From Pseudobdellovibrionaceae bacterium (GTDB lineage Bacteria; Bdellovibrionota; FAC87; UBA2466; JACKAF01), in contig JACKAF010000004.1 in NCBI GenBank assembly GCA_020635235.1, positions 62,001 to 126,000 on the forward strand: a DNA stretch of 64,000 bases, written 5' to 3'. The position numbers and the translations under genes were made by a program. This document shows, piece by piece, positions 43,026 through 52,270 of this stretch (positions are counted from its first letter, which is position 1; each line of letters begins with the position of its first letter). The notes under the pieces were generated by a model that was not told where the DNA came from, searched no databases, and saw only the letters and a program-made list of their open reading frames with translations.

Positions 43026-43441
43026 TTTTTCTTTCTATTCCACTCCCAAATTATTTTTCGTGTAGTGCTTTCTTAGGGAAGGGCTAAGAACCTCTGGAAC
43101 GACTATGGGCTTACCCCCTTCAAAAAACGGGTTCGGTCGATGCAAGCCGAGTAATGGGACCGACCAGCGAATCGCGTGAGGGGGTACCGCCTAACGGGGC
43201 CAAAAAAAGGTGAGGGATACCCGCGAAGGGAATTTTTTCGGAGGCAATTAGATTGGCGACGGGTGTCCGGCAGCAGCCCTTTCTCCGAGAGTCGCATGCA
43301 CTTTAGGTTCTCCAGGCCCTCGGTCAGAATCAATTGGCTTGGGGTGACCGCACTGGCAGCTTGCTTCTATTTCCATTTCCACAGCACACGCTTAATAGTG
43401 ACTCGCGAGGATCACCTTTTTGCGAAACTTCGCTTCGCAAG
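43026..43441. other. Intergenic region after tRNA-Pro
   Basis: About 415 bases with no gene I can support. The open frame 43176-43445 has no ribosome site and no protein-like character. A T-rich stretch follows the tRNA without a clear stem. An inverted repeat TTGCGAA/TTCGCAA at 43420-43440 ends the region and touches the promoter of the next gene. Confidence 0.4.
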
Positions 43442-43469
43442 TTGACTCTGAACTTCGTCTTTTTATATT
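43442..43469 (+). promoter_or_regulatory. Promoter of the 43496 gene
   Basis: TTGACT (43442-43447) and TATATT (43464-43469) separated by 16 bases. The expected start is near 43476, leaving a 20-base leader with a G-rich ribosome site. A 7-base-arm inverted repeat directly abuts the -35. Confidence 0.55.
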
Positions 43470-43495
43470 CGCAGTGAACCTTATCGGGGGAATAC

Positions 43496-44239
43496 ATGTC
43501 GCTTTTTATGGTGCGTTTCGCGTCCGTCGCTCCTTTGGCTGCGTTAATCTTTCTGTCTTTTCCGGTTGCCGCTTCGCCATTTCCTGAAAGTACAATTACC
43601 CAGGCGATACGGTCCGCGTACCAGGAGTGTTTGACCAACCACGACGCGTCTGACACCGAGGTCAGCGATTGGTTGTCCGCCGGACGTTGGTCGGCCGACA
43701 AGCTCAAGTGGGCCATCTGTACTTCTCCGGAAGCTCTTTCACAGGAGAATCTGTATTCAAAAGCGCAAAAGGCGTACGCGCTCTGCCACGAATCTGCACC
43801 GCGCCCTCAGCTAAGGGGCGGTTTCGCGTCGGTTGCGCGGGATGCGGACTCCGTCTCGAGGAGACGGAAACTGCCGCCCATCCACATTCAGGCGTACATC
43901 TGTAGCATGTTTGATGTGGATCTTAACTTGCCCTCTATTCGGGAAAAGGCGGTCAGACGAGCCTTCAAGGTTTGTCTCACGGATCACGAGGCCGAACAGG
44001 GCGACGTCAATGGGTGGTTGAAGACGGGCGGAAATTGGGAAAAACTCTGGAACGGGATCTGCCAATCGGAAGAGGCCCGCGCCCCGGAAAATGTGGCGAA
44101 CAAAATAGAGCTCGCCTATTCCAAATGTTATGGCCGTGAGCCGTCGCGCGCAGAGTTCGATTTCTGGCGGGAAAAGTCTCGCGAAGGGCGAGATCCTTCG
44201 TGGATACAGACGGGTATTTGCGCCCGAGCGTTTAAGTAG
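43496..44239 (+). CDS. Exported protein with duplicated cysteine-containing DUF4214-like repeats
   Basis: A 247-residue protein with a signal peptide ending near AAA-SPF (about residue 27). The mature part contains a repeated unit: AYQECLTNHDAS-WLSAG-WAICTSPEA and AFKVCLTDHEAE-WLKTG-GICQSEEA, with a further half-repeat KCYGREPSRAEFDFW at the end. The pattern (helix, LTxHxA, WLxxG, SPEA) resembles DUF4214 repeats, here with regularly placed cysteines that may pair. Function unknown. Start ATG 43496 is preceded by GGGGGA. Confidence 0.72.
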   Translation: MSLFMVRFASVAPLAALIFLSFPVAASPFPESTITQAIRSAYQECLTNHDASDTEVSDWLSAGRWSADKLKWAICTSPEALSQENLYSKAQKAYALCHESAPRPQLRGGFASVARDADSVSRRRKLPPIHIQAYICSMFDVDLNLPSIREKAVRRAFKVCLTDHEAEQGDVNGWLKTGGNWEKLWNGICQSEEARAPENVANKIELAYSKCYGREPSRAEFDFWREKSREGRDPSWIQTGICARAFK

Positions 44240-44303
44240 CTCTCTGTCCGTATAGAGAGCCGTATGCCTAAAGATCTTTTGCTCTCTTTCCGATTAGTTT
44301 CCG

Positions 44304-45635
44304 ATGATTCGTATTGTCTTATGCTTGGTTTGCTTTCCGGTTGCGCTCTTCGGCGCCGCCTGTCCCTTTTATCCGGATGGGGGCGAAGAGGAGGTGACCA
44401 AAGCGCTCACGGCAGCCCAGTCGGTGCTGGCAGCAGTGTTGGACAAGAACAATAAGGACTGCAACGAGGCATACAAGACCTCGGCGACGGAAGTTTACAA
44501 CAACCTGAAAGCGCTCAACGAGATGCGCGAGAAAGAGAAGAATAAGGAAGTAGTTGATCCAGTTAAGATGAACGCATTGGTCGTGGCCGTAGAAACGGGA
44601 ACGCAGAAAATCGTAGATACCGCCAACAACTGCAAATCGGGCGAGACGACGCGGCGACTGATGGGAAGCCTAGTGGATGTTTCTTGGGCCGTGATGGCTC
44701 TTACTCCGCAAACAGCAGCGACGACGGCCGTCGCGACCATCGCCGGGGCTACATTTCTTAAAAAACTTTTTGAACTCTGGGATCCCAATCGGGACTTAAA
44801 AAAAGGACAGGAAGACCTGGAGTCCAAGGCTCTCTATCCGAAACTAGGTTGCCTAGTCTGGGATCTGCAAAACAAGAAGCTCAACTGTGATAAGGAAGGA
44901 AAGCCCGGTGTCGGGGATGAAAAAACCGCTGCGATCGTGGCAAGTGCTTACGGTGTCGCTATCCAAGCGACTCAGCCGTTCTTCAAGAAAATGATGCGGA
45001 CCTACCGCAAGGAACTCGACGTAAAAGTCGGTAAGGTACGCGGGCAAAACAAAAAGCAGCTGGAAAACCGCTTCAATCAGGCGGCGCTGCCCCTTTATCA
45101 GGCGTGCAGCTTGTTAGCTGGGACGCAAATCATCGACGCCAAGGCGGACGGAGTGACGGGAAGCGCACTCCTTCGCAAGGCAAATCGGGTGGAACGCAAC
45201 ACCTTCGACATTCCCATTATCAACCCCCCTAATCATCGGGATGACTACGAAGAGATTTGTAACGTGTTTCAGTGCCCGGATAATCCGAAAGACAATTACA
45301 GCCTACCTTTCATAGGCGCGGGAAAGTGGGTGCCCGACGAGGCTTTCAAGCCGGGTCTACTTGGTAGAAAGAAACACGACGCCGCTCAGGAAAAGGCCAA
45401 CGAAGCCGCCATGTTTGCGCACTTGCAGTGCTTTTTGGTTGTGGGCCATGACGCCGTTATTGCAGAGTTTAGAAAGCGCTACACAAATAGCGAAGACGGC
45501 AGCTTTTGCCGTATCCCGCAGCCCCCCGGATTTCGTAACCCGCCCGCACAACCGGGGCGTCAGATGCGTCGACAGGATGAAGATTCAGTAGTTCTCCCAG
45601 GAGCCGACGACGCGGGCGAAACCCCTACCCACTAA
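44304..45635 (+). CDS. Exported helical protein of unknown function
   Basis: A 443-residue protein with a short signal peptide (about 1-18, cleaved before ACPFYP), then an Ala/Lys/Glu-rich helical region, a hydrophobic alanine-threonine stretch at about 125-152 (MALTPQTAATTAVATIAGA) that could insert in a membrane, and a Pro/Arg-rich acidic tail. Eight or more cysteines are spread along the mature part. No recognised domain. The upstream gene is 64 bases away on the same strand. A weak AT palindrome with a T run follows the stop. Confidence 0.75.
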   Translation: MIRIVLCLVCFPVALFGAACPFYPDGGEEEVTKALTAAQSVLAAVLDKNNKDCNEAYKTSATEVYNNLKALNEMREKEKNKEVVDPVKMNALVVAVETGTQKIVDTANNCKSGETTRRLMGSLVDVSWAVMALTPQTAATTAVATIAGATFLKKLFELWDPNRDLKKGQEDLESKALYPKLGCLVWDLQNKKLNCDKEGKPGVGDEKTAAIVASAYGVAIQATQPFFKKMMRTYRKELDVKVGKVRGQNKKQLENRFNQAALPLYQACSLLAGTQIIDAKADGVTGSALLRKANRVERNTFDIPIINPPNHRDDYEEICNVFQCPDNPKDNYSLPFIGAGKWVPDEAFKPGLLGRKKHDAAQEKANEAAMFAHLQCFLVVGHDAVIAEFRKRYTNSEDGSFCRIPQPPGFRNPPAQPGRQMRRQDEDSVVLPGADDAGETPTH

Positions 45636-45701
45636 GACTGCCAATCTAGATTGAGGCTTTTTATTCCGCCTACATTGAACGTTCTTCCTTTATCCACTCC
45701 C

Positions 45702-45730
45702 TTGACGAGCTGCGCTAGATTTGCCATTAA
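45702..45730 (+). promoter_or_regulatory. Possible promoter of the large coiled-coil gene
   Basis: TTGACG (45702-45707) and CATTAA (45725-45730) with a 17-base spacer, about 45 bases upstream of the ATG at 45775. Confidence 0.35.
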
Positions 45731-45774
45731 TCGGAAGAGGCCAGCTAAGGGGCCTTAAATCTGGGAGGGGGCAC

Positions 45775-48700
45775 ATGTCGGGGGCAATTCTTCGTCTTTC
45801 TGTATTTACGTTATTGGTATTTTCAACTTTATCACAGGCCGCGGATATTCCGCCGGACCTGGATGTCTCTAAATATCAGGAAGTTCACGATAAAAAGAAA
45901 ACAGCCTATGAAGATTCGCGAACGGCTGCGAACAAAAAGCACAGCGACTACGCGACTCGAATCCGTGAACGAGAAGATCTCGAGGCGGAGCACACCCGCC
46001 TTCAGGCGCAGATAGATCGAAACGAATCCACGATTGGAGAAATCGAAAAAAATATTGAAGCTTCGATTTCCAAACAGGAAGGGATTCGCGCAACGATCAA
46101 CGAGGCGCAGGCGCAGTACAAAGAGCTGCAGGCAGAGCTTAACGGCCTTGCTGCTTCTATCCGGAACGCCAAGACGCGTCTGACGACCCAAGACAATACG
46201 GTGGCCGTTTCTTCTCAAAATAAGATTGCTGTCGAGAGTGAGCTGCAGGACGCGCGCGACGCCTATTCGGAGGCGTCGAGTTCTTTGAAGGATGCCTCCA
46301 AGTGGCTCGGCGAGGTCCAAACCGAGCAAGTGAATTTGGCTAATCAGCTCACGGAGTTGAATAAACAGCTGACTACTCAGCGGAGCCAGAAAGTTTCGAA
46401 CGAGAATGAGAACACTTTGCTCGTGGGACGTGCCGAGAGAATTTCGGAAGCGCTTACAAAGCAGCAGAGCCAGCTTGAAAAAGTAACTGAACTCGTTGAC
46501 AAAGCAGAACGCGCACAGAAACTTGCGGAAACTGAAGTCAATCAGACCAACAATCAGATTGCTAAAAACACTCAGGAGATTGCGACTGCCCAGCAGACGG
46601 TGCAGGAAAAACGCCAGGCAGTACGACAGGCGGAAAAGGCGGTAACCGTAGCCGAGAAAAACCTCGCCGATGCCGAGGCCGCCAGCGCGGCCTTGGATAC
46701 GGAAAAGGAAGAGCTCGACACCAAGATTTCCGTGCTGATGCCCGAAGTGCAGCGCATTCAGCAAGATCTGGATAAGATCTCCCAGCAAATCGGAAACGTT
46801 GAGGAACAGTTAAAGACCGCCGAAGGAGACAAAAAAGAACAGCTGGAAAAGCGTCTTGCTAACCTCAAGAAGAATGAGCAGGAAACTCAAAAAGATCTTC
46901 AAGAGAAACGCGGCGAGCTCCAGCAGACGCGTCGGCGTTTACTCGCCATCCCAGCCGAAAAAGCGGAAAAGCGGCGCGCGGAAGGGGTTGCACGAAGAGC
47001 TTTGGCTCAAGCCAAAGAAGGCGTCACAAACGCCGAAGCGGAAGTTACCGTCGCGCAGGACACGGTTGAATCTTTGCGCAAGACGGAACGCCAGCTGAAC
47101 CGCGATCTGGCAGCGGCCAACCAGGCTTTAACGACCGCAAACTCGAATCTTAAAGATGTCCAACAGCAGAATGAGGGCGTGAAGAGTCGCATCAAGGAAC
47201 TGCGCAGGGAACAGAACGAGAATCAGGATCGTCAACGGGAGCTTGCTAGACTTATTCGCGGGCTTACACAATCGATTAATACGCTGGAGAACGACTCTAT
47301 TCCGTCTATCCAGCGTGCGCAGACTACAAACGATGCCGAAGTGACCCGTTTCACCAACGATGTTGCGAGGTACACGCGGCAAAAGAGTGAAAAAGAGCGT
47401 CTCGTGTCGCGGCTTCAGGTCCAGCTGCAAAATAGCAAGGACATCCTGGAGCGAGACATCAGGGCTCGCGACACCATCGCCTCTGAGCTCAAAGGCTATA
47501 CCGACCGAGAAGGGGAGGCCTCTTCGGAGAGTGATGCCATTCTTGAGGCCAACAAGGTACGCGAACGCAGCATCGCGCAAATCGAGCGGGAGCAGATTGA
47601 GCCCGCAAAGACGCGCGTAAAGGAGATTTCCGATTCCAACAAGGAATTGAGAGTCGCACGCGATACGAAACAGAAGAACATCGATGCCGCTATAGAAATC
47701 GAGCTTTTTGCAAAAGCTGCCTACACGACGGCCGAGGAGACGGCAGACACACTTCAAGAAGAGTGGAATGTTGCTTCCAATGAGTTGTCGAAGGTCAAAG
47801 CCGCTTACAAGCTCGGCGCGGATCGCGCCATTGCCGATGGATCGGCTGCGGGCAAGGCGGCAGGCGAACGCGAAGCTGCCGAACGCGCCGGCGCGGCTGC
47901 CGGTGGAGTAGGTACCACTGAAGGCAACTTTGACGGGGCACTCGAAGGGGGGCGCGGTCTCAAGCAGAAGATCTACGACGAAGCTTTGGAAAAAGCCTAT
48001 GTCGCGACCTACGATTCCACGAAAATTGAAAAGGAACTTGAAACGCTCGCGGACAAGCAGGCTCGGCTCAATCAAGCGGAGCTCCAAGCACGCTTTCTTG
48101 CGGGGCAAGCGACTGGCAAGGATGTGGGGTACCGCGACGGCCTAAAGGAGGGCGACAACGCCACTCAGGAGGCCGCCGGTAAAGCGCAAGGAACTACTGA
48201 CGGTAAGGCAGAAGCCGAAGCTCTGGCCGAGCAGACGCACAAGCCTCTTGGCAAGAAAGCCCGCGAGGACGAAATTCTGGCGTCCCCTCCCAAGCAGAAA
48301 ATCGAGAAGGATCTGCTAGAGGATTCGCCGAAGCTGGGCGCCAACGGGGCCTCTTCTTTGGGAAGCCGGCTTGCGGCATTGGGACAGGAAATTTGGGATA
48401 TTCTTGTACCCAGTTTGCGTGCGGATAAAGGCAAAGGGGTGTTGAAACCGGAACAGGTTCCGGCTCCCACGTACCAATACCCCGCGGGAGCTACGTCGTA
48501 CGCCCACCCGGACTACGACAAGGCTTATGCGGATGCGTACCGTGCCGCTTACGCTCAGTTCTACACATCGAAGTACATCAACGAGTACAAGCGCATCTTT
48601 GATGCGGCCTACGACACCGCGTATGGGGTAGCGTTCAAAGACGCCGCGGATCCGGAAAAACACGACTACCCGGAGATGAAAGAAAAAGGCACGGCCAAGG

Positions 48701-49635
48701 GCACGCTTCTTGGGCGCTTTGAAGGGCTTGGCTACAACGCCGCCTATGCAGAGTACAAAGCCAAAGGGGTGAGCGAGGGCGAGGCCAAGGCCTACGCGCG
48801 CGGTTACAACGGCGCGAAGGAACCCGCCAAGCTTGCGCACCTGCCCACGGCGCAGAAAAACGCCGTCGAAGCAGGCCGTGCTGAAGTCGAAAGTTTCTAC
48901 CGCAACAACGCGGTCGTGAAGCTTGTGGCCAGCGCCGATGCGGCTAAGCTTATCGAAGGAGATGCCGACGGCAAATTCTCTTTCGGTGAGAAAGTGTCAT
49001 TGAGCGTGCGAGTGCGCAACTTCGGTGGTGTGGACGCGGAAGACGGGCACCTCAAGGTCCGTATCGATCCGCGTTCCGTGTCTGGCATCACACTCGAGGA
49101 AACGGAGATTGATCTAACAGGCGTAGAAAAAGACACTGAGGTCAATTTCAAGAACGTTCTCACGGGTAAGATCGGCGCTGGAGCCGATGTGGCGTTCTCG
49201 GGCACGGTCGTCCAGAATGGCAAAGAGGTCGGAAACTTCAAAGTGAAAGAAGAAGTTTTCAGCCCCTTCACGATCAAGTTCACCTACGAGTACGACTTGG
49301 CTAAGGGCCTTGTAGTGCCCAGTACCGACGGACATACGGGTGCCTACAACTTTATCTGGATCCACAGCGACAATGAAAAGGCGCTCAATGATCTAGATAG
49401 TGTGCAGGTAAGTCCTAAGGACCGTACTTTGGTAGCGGTCTCGCAGGACTCCACCGGATTTCTTAAACTCGGTAGCCCAATCCAGAAAATCTGGCGACGG
49501 CCCAATCATTTCGCACTGTATGCTTTCCGGCGCCAAGGCCTAGAAAACAACAAGATGCGAGTCATCTTAAAAAACAAGAGCGGGGAAGTGGTCTTTGACC
49601 GCGAGCTCGACGCGCCCGTAACGGTGCAGCGTTAG
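45775..49635 (+). CDS. Large exported coiled-coil protein with Gly/Ala/Tyr-periodic region
   Basis: About 1286 residues. The start is set at ATG 45775 behind a GGGAGGGGG site; the frame is open further upstream without purpose. After a signal peptide (about 1-24, ending SQA-AD) comes about 640 residues of nearly unbroken Lys/Glu/Gln-rich coiled coil. Next is a Gly/Ala zipper-like stretch (about 670-790), then a Tyr/Ala-periodic helical part with repeats such as AYADAYRAAYAQFY and AAYDTAYGVAF. A C-terminal beta-rich domain (about 1040-1270) resembles a surface beta-sandwich (SVRVRNFGGVDAEDGHL). No enzyme motif. Likely a fibrous periplasmic or surface protein. Confidence 0.8.
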   Translation: MSGAILRLSVFTLLVFSTLSQAADIPPDLDVSKYQEVHDKKKTAYEDSRTAANKKHSDYATRIREREDLEAEHTRLQAQIDRNESTIGEIEKNIEASISKQEGIRATINEAQAQYKELQAELNGLAASIRNAKTRLTTQDNTVAVSSQNKIAVESELQDARDAYSEASSSLKDASKWLGEVQTEQVNLANQLTELNKQLTTQRSQKVSNENENTLLVGRAERISEALTKQQSQLEKVTELVDKAERAQKLAETEVNQTNNQIAKNTQEIATAQQTVQEKRQAVRQAEKAVTVAEKNLADAEAASAALDTEKEELDTKISVLMPEVQRIQQDLDKISQQIGNVEEQLKTAEGDKKEQLEKRLANLKKNEQETQKDLQEKRGELQQTRRRLLAIPAEKAEKRRAEGVARRALAQAKEGVTNAEAEVTVAQDTVESLRKTERQLNRDLAAANQALTTANSNLKDVQQQNEGVKSRIKELRREQNENQDRQRELARLIRGLTQSINTLENDSIPSIQRAQTTNDAEVTRFTNDVARYTRQKSEKERLVSRLQVQLQNSKDILERDIRARDTIASELKGYTDREGEASSESDAILEANKVRERSIAQIEREQIEPAKTRVKEISDSNKELRVARDTKQKNIDAAIEIELFAKAAYTTAEETADTLQEEWNVASNELSKVKAAYKLGADRAIADGSAAGKAAGEREAAERAGAAAGGVGTTEGNFDGALEGGRGLKQKIYDEALEKAYVATYDSTKIEKELETLADKQARLNQAELQARFLAGQATGKDVGYRDGLKEGDNATQEAAGKAQGTTDGKAEAEALAEQTHKPLGKKAREDEILASPPKQKIEKDLLEDSPKLGANGASSLGSRLAALGQEIWDILVPSLRADKGKGVLKPEQVPAPTYQYPAGATSYAHPDYDKAYADAYRAAYAQFYTSKYINEYKRIFDAAYDTAYGVAFKDAADPEKHDYPEMKEKGTAKGTLLGRFEGLGYNAAYAEYKAKGVSEGEAKAYARGYNGAKEPAKLAHLPTAQKNAVEAGRAEVESFYRNNAVVKLVASADAAKLIEGDADGKFSFGEKVSLSVRVRNFGGVDAEDGHLKVRIDPRSVSGITLEETEIDLTGVEKDTEVNFKNVLTGKIGAGADVAFSGTVVQNGKEVGNFKVKEEVFSPFTIKFTYEYDLAKGLVVPSTDGHTGAYNFIWIHSDNEKALNDLDSVQVSPKDRTLVAVSQDSTGFLKLGSPIQKIWRRPNHFALYAFRRQGLENNKMRVILKNKSGEVVFDRELDAPVTVQR

Positions 49636-49660
49636 GCCCTGTCTCTATCTATCGCGATGA

Positions 49661-49691
49661 GGAGAACGCTTTCGGGCGTTCTCCTTTTTTT
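49661..49691 (+). terminator. Intrinsic terminator after the coiled-coil gene
   Basis: GGAGAACGC (49661-49669) pairs with GCGTTCTCC (49676-49684) across a short loop and is followed by seven T. It lies at the end of the convergent mannosyltransferase gene. Confidence 0.88.
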
Positions 49692-51120
49692 ATGGACACC
49701 GGTGTAGCGACCAGATGGTTGTTCGCGGCAGCCAATTCAGCGGCGGAAACGAGAAATTAAAATTCGTCCACCATTCGGGAAGACTTGCAAAAACCCGTTC
49801 ACATTTTTCCTCGGCAAGCGGCGAACGGTAACCTTGAGTGAGCAGTAAGCGGGTTCCATTGCTTTGTGTTGGAAGTTCTGTCCATGAATCAAGATGGGAA
49901 AAGCGCAAGTCCGAAAAAGTAAAGAATCGCCCGACATACGGGAACGGGTTCAAAGAATACAAATGGACGGGGGCCCCAATGTAGCGATCAACGGCCCCGT
50001 AAAAGTGTTCCCAACGGTTTGCCGCGACAAATACGCCGAGTGGCAAGTACACCACGTTGAAAACAAGAAATGTGCGAAACGCAAACCGCGACAGTTTTTG
50101 TCTTTTCTTAAGTCCCCATTCGTACAGAAGGCCTGCAAAAAACGGGAGGCACGGTACTACCGGGTACAAAAATCGAAGCTCCTTGTGAGAAAGCATTTGG
50201 TGTACCAAAACAAAAGGGAGTGTCGACCAGGTGAGCGGATTCATCCGGGCCACGCTCCACCCGCCAACTAGCACAAGAAGGCAGAGTCCGCCCATAGGCG
50301 GGACTTTGAGAAGACTGTGGTGTAGATAATACGTCCACGGAGCTGCTCCAAAATCGGCAGCGGCCTTTCCTTCAATGAGGTTCACTCGCAAATAATTCCA
50401 TTGGGAGAGCGTCCACGCCCCATAGCCCCACCTATCTGCCAGGATACCCAACGCCCCGAGCGCGAAAAAACCCGGTACCAGCCAAAAGACGCGCCTGTCG
50501 CGTTTGAAGTAAGCCATCCAAAATACGGCCCCAGCAATGAGAAGTCCGACCTGGTAGCGGCAGAGATAGGCGGCACCCCAGAACGCGCCGGCAAGTAGCC
50601 AAGGTCCCGTCCGGCGACCTGTAAACGCTCGGAATCCCACGGCGAGTCCTATGAAAAAGAGACTGCCTCCCCAGTTCTCGGAGGAGGTGCGCGCCTGCAA
50701 ATAGGGTAAGCACCAAAAAACACTGCTCAGCAGAACGGCACCCCTGTAACTAGGTTCGGACGAAAACCACGGGCGACTGACCAAGGTGAGCCCCACAAGA
50801 CTCGCCCAACCGATCAGGGCGGAGAGAAGGCGAAATGCGAAAGCCCACGACGAAGGGCGTTCCAGACCAAGAGCACTCATCCCGCGGCTAAGGCCGTACA
50901 GGACTGCGGGCTGAGCCCATGAGCGCATCCGTTCTCCGAACTCCCATGGGAGATCTTCGCCCGAGATCTTGCCCATCTTGTAGGCCGCGAATTCGTGAAT
51001 TTGGAAAAATTCGTCGGCTTGTTCGAACCCCACCGAAAATACGACGGCAAGCAGATGAAGGGCCAGGCTTAGGCCCAGACAGCGTTTTAGGAAGGGGTCT
51101 TTCGGCACGTTTGTCAGCAT
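49690..51120 (-). CDS. GT22-type (Alg9/PIG-B-like) membrane mannosyltransferase
   Basis: A 476-residue GT-C glycosyltransferase with about ten membrane segments. The first loop has the acidic motif QADEFFQIHE and a later loop the HKELRFLYPVVP motif, both diagnostic of the Alg9/GPI-mannosyltransferase family, which is mostly eukaryotic with scattered bacterial members. It would transfer a sugar from a polyprenyl-phosphate donor on the outer face of the inner membrane. The acceptor is unknown. It converges with the coiled-coil gene. Confidence 0.85.
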   Translation of the reverse strand: MLTNVPKDPFLKRCLGLSLALHLLAVVFSVGFEQADEFFQIHEFAAYKMGKISGEDLPWEFGERMRSWAQPAVLYGLSRGMSALGLERPSSWAFAFRLLSALIGWASLVGLTLVSRPWFSSEPSYRGAVLLSSVFWCLPYLQARTSSENWGGSLFFIGLAVGFRAFTGRRTGPWLLAGAFWGAAYLCRYQVGLLIAGAVFWMAYFKRDRRVFWLVPGFFALGALGILADRWGYGAWTLSQWNYLRVNLIEGKAAADFGAAPWTYYLHHSLLKVPPMGGLCLLVLVGGWSVARMNPLTWSTLPFVLVHQMLSHKELRFLYPVVPCLPFFAGLLYEWGLKKRQKLSRFAFRTFLVFNVVYLPLGVFVAANRWEHFYGAVDRYIGAPVHLYSLNPFPYVGRFFTFSDLRFSHLDSWTELPTQSNGTRLLLTQGYRSPLAEEKCERVFASLPEWWTNFNFSFPPLNWLPRTTIWSLHRCP

Positions 51121-51247
51121 AGCAAAGCCTACTTGGCGCCGTCCAGGTGGCCGATCACAAGGCGAAACAGATCCGGCCGTTTCCGGTCTGGAAACTTTGA
51201 ATCCGTTCGCCAGTTGGCGTTAAGGTCCATCCGTTCTGGAGGAAGAT

Positions 51248-52267
51248 ATGAAAAGAAATTCTAGCCTTTTACTTTTGTTGGTGGCCCTAAGCGTTCTTTC
51301 TGCGTGCGCGCCCGAGGCGGCAGCCCCGCGCGTAGGCCCCTTTCTTGTAAAATTAAACCCCGCAGATCACGGAAAATTTGATGCGATTGCCGGCAGCAAG
51401 GCGGAGGACAAGAAAAAGAAACAGATGCGGTTCTTGCAGGAGCGCGGCCACGATCTGAGCTGGTACCCGAATACAGTGGGTGAAATTAAGGCTCATGATA
51501 CCGTCCAGATCCTCTACTTTAACTACCGCGACTATGTCGTCGGCTTTTGTTCGGGCGTCTTTCTTTCTGACGGATATATCGCAACGGCCGCCCACTGCAG
51601 TTCTGCGATCTATGGTTTAAACAAAGTCGGGGCAGATTGCCGCGATAATGTGCTCTTTGCCTACAAAGCGGAAAAAGACGGGCCACTCGAATATTACGCT
51701 TGCGATCGTGTGGTGGTGTATGGCGACGATACAAGTGCGTATGACCTTCGTCTGAACGAAGCGAACGGGCCCTCAGAGCGGCGCTGGCACAGCCGCGACT
51801 ATATGCTCTACCGTCTTGCGGAGCTCAAGCCCAAGGCCAAACTGCGTAAGGACGCCGACAACGGCGCTCAGTGGATAGAAAAAGGGAATTCTTTAAAGAC
51901 AGACGACGTGCTGCTTGCGCTTGTGGTAGATCCGCCGGCGGGAGCGTCGAACCTTCTCTCCAAATATGACGTCGCTGTGGGTGAAGTCCAGGACGGAAAC
52001 GCACTTGCGAAGAAGCACAATCTTCGCCCGACAGACGCCATTCATTTCACGGCGCTCGTAAATGGTCTCCAGTCGGGAAATAGCGGTGGCCCGATTTACC
52101 TGCTCCCCAATGTGGGCGCCAAAGGCTCTGCGGCCCGGCAGCCCGCCAATTGGGCCGATTGGGAAAGAATCTATACGGGACCCTTTCGTGGGATTTTTCC
52201 GGCGAATATTTATGTGTACTCGTATCCGTACCAAAGCCTCCCACCGTTTTTCCGGGAGGCGCGGTAA
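51248..52267 (+). CDS. Lipoprotein with trypsin-like serine protease domain
   Basis: A 339-residue protein with a lipoprotein signal peptide (LSAC, Cys20). The chymotrypsin-fold motifs are present: TAAHC (His, about residue 115), RDYMLYRL (Asp) and GLQSGNSGGPIY (Ser). The GNSGGP form rather than GDSGGP points to the V8-like or bacterial S1B-type branch. A leading Lys-rich segment of about 70 residues precedes the domain. GGAGGA precedes the ATG. It converges with a second trypsin-like gene, with three bases between stops. Confidence 0.88.
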   Translation: MKRNSSLLLLLVALSVLSACAPEAAAPRVGPFLVKLNPADHGKFDAIAGSKAEDKKKKQMRFLQERGHDLSWYPNTVGEIKAHDTVQILYFNYRDYVVGFCSGVFLSDGYIATAAHCSSAIYGLNKVGADCRDNVLFAYKAEKDGPLEYYACDRVVVYGDDTSAYDLRLNEANGPSERRWHSRDYMLYRLAELKPKAKLRKDADNGAQWIEKGNSLKTDDVLLALVVDPPAGASNLLSKYDVAVGEVQDGNALAKKHNLRPTDAIHFTALVNGLQSGNSGGPIYLLPNVGAKGSAARQPANWADWERIYTGPFRGIFPANIYVYSYPYQSLPPFFREAR

Positions 52268-52270
52268 GTC

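Noticed and set aside
43176..43445. 89-codon frame between tRNA-Pro and the next gene
   Set aside because: No ribosome site, no family features, and it runs across the promoter and inverted repeat of the following gene.
46000..48200. Several long minus-strand frames opposite the coiled-coil gene
   Set aside because: Typical shadows of a repetitive, codon-biased coiled-coil gene; compositionally extreme and lacking starts with ribosome sites.
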